A stretch of DNA of 64,000 nt, taken from positions 1 to 64,000 of the forward strand of contig NZ_JASHKA010000011.1 in assembly GCF_030732845.1 (NCBI RefSeq). The letters are read 5' to 3'. The position numbers were made by a program, and so were the translations under genes. Below the pieces are notes generated by a model. The model was not told where the DNA came from. It was given only the letters and a program-made list of their open reading frames with translations, and did no database searches. Origin of the DNA: Roseibium sp. MMSF_3544 (GTDB lineage Bacteria; Pseudomonadota; Alphaproteobacteria; Rhizobiales; Stappiaceae). Positions 63,643 through 64,000 of the stretch are shown here, in pieces; positions within the stretch are counted from its first letter, which is position 1; each line of letters opens with the position of its first letter.

Positions 63643-64000
63643 TCACACCGTGCAAACGCCGGCAAAATTGGCTGGTGTCGGCCCGAGATAAAACAGATTG
63701 TCGAGGCCGATGGCGAAGATTGAAATTCCGATCAGGCTGTGTTCCAGCCAGACGGCCGCAAGAGAGCTGTATGTCCTGTACGTGCGGTAGAAGGAGAGCC
63801 CGGCCACCAGGCTGAGGACAACCGACAGCCAGGATCCGAACAGGATATGCACCCAACCGAACAGGATCGACGAAAGGAGGATCGCTAGCCAGAACGGCGC
63901 ACCGTTCTGATCCAGCCGCCAGGCGGCGTAGCCCCGGAACGCGACTTCCTGAGGCAGGACGGAAACCAGACCGTAAAAGGTCACGATCACGAGCATGAGC
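63643..64000 (-). CDS. CPBP intramembrane metalloprotease, 5' part beyond the window
   Basis: At least 119 residues; the frame stays open past the right edge, so the start is missing (a Met at 63996 is probably internal). The CPBP/Abi motifs are LPQEVAFRGYAAW (E-x3-R glutamate motif with Q in place of the first E), FGWVHILFG and EHSLIGI, with membrane helices around them. This family includes CAAX prenyl proteases and bacteriocin-immunity-like proteins; the function here is unknown. Confidence 0.8.
   Translation of the reverse strand, partial: LMLVIVTFYGLVSVLPQEVAFRGYAAWRLDQNGAPFWLAILLSSILFGWVHILFGSWLSVVLSLVAGLSFYRTYRTYSSLAAVWLEHSLIGISIFAIGLDNLFYLGPTPANFAGVCTV

Noticed and set aside
1..64000. 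CRISPR array, tRNA/rRNA genes, insertion sequences, prophage
   Set aside because: No regularly spaced direct repeats, no tRNA cloverleaf, no transposase or phage gene was recognised.

Overview
The window looks like a chromosomal stretch of a marine-type alphaproteobacterium of the order Hyphomicrobiales (Rhizobiales), most plausibly Stappiaceae (Roseibium/Labrenzia/Stappia-like). This is inferred from the gene content (DivK, HdaA, EipB, DUF3572, DUF5993, zinc-ribbon DinB), from gene orders typical of the group (purN-purM-perM-hdaA-ppk-ppx-rnd-aspS; divK-rpmG-Nudix-DUF983-rnr-topA-dprA-plsY-pyrC-pyrB), from the fairly even high GC and from alphaproteobacterial REP-like palindromes. No rRNA, tRNA, CRISPR array, insertion sequence or prophage was seen.

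Layout. 1-8 kb is mixed: a molybdopterin oxidoreductase, a DUF983 protein, a MocR-type regulator with a tandem-repeat operator candidate, a BNR-repeat protein, a stand-alone SIR2-like protein and an exported amidohydrolase. 8-20.4 kb is a core block: purN/purM, a PerM transporter, the DnaA inactivator HdaA, polyphosphate kinase and exopolyphosphatase, RNase D and AspRS. An orphan ParA and a DsbB/DUF5993 pair lie between RNase D and AspRS. 20.5-26.3 kb holds an MsbA-type ABC exporter, an exported protein of unknown function, a PfkB sugar kinase and a membrane c-di-GMP phosphodiesterase. 26.5-31.4 kb is a TetR-MFP-RND efflux operon with two palindromic operator candidates. 31.4-34.6 kb has two very small genes divergent from an OxyR-like LysR regulator that lacks both redox cysteines, with an OxyR-spaced operator between them, then a Cys/Met-type PLP enzyme and an ABM-domain protein.

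34.8-42.4 kb carries acetyltransferases, a GDPD phosphodiesterase, a RidA homologue, the envelope protein EipB, and a DUF3572-HAD-DinB operon divergent from the cell-cycle regulator divK. pleD, usually next to divK, is absent. The gap before rpmG instead holds two adjacent long RNA hairpins with CU-rich, anti-Shine-Dalgarno-like segments, a candidate small RNA. 43-57.3 kb is a leftward core cluster (pyrB, pyrC-like, DUF3108, plsY, dprA, topA, rnr, DUF983, Nudix, rpmG), many genes overlapping by 4 nt. A chemoreceptor gene on the other strand splits it between dprA and topA. The pyrC-like protein has lost most dihydroorotase metal ligands. 57.4-64 kb holds an AEC transporter, RuvX/YqgF, a metallo-beta-lactamase-fold hydrolase, an exported cupin, a methyltransferase-like protein, two single-domain acetyltransferases, a ferritin-like protein and a CPBP protease cut by the window edge.

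The most interesting signals are the hairpin locus where pleD would be expected, the cysteine-less OxyR-like regulator with a well-matched operator, the pseudo-dihydroorotase, the five-helix DsbB with its second cysteine pair moved to the C-terminal tail, and the spacer-embedded operators of the efflux operon.
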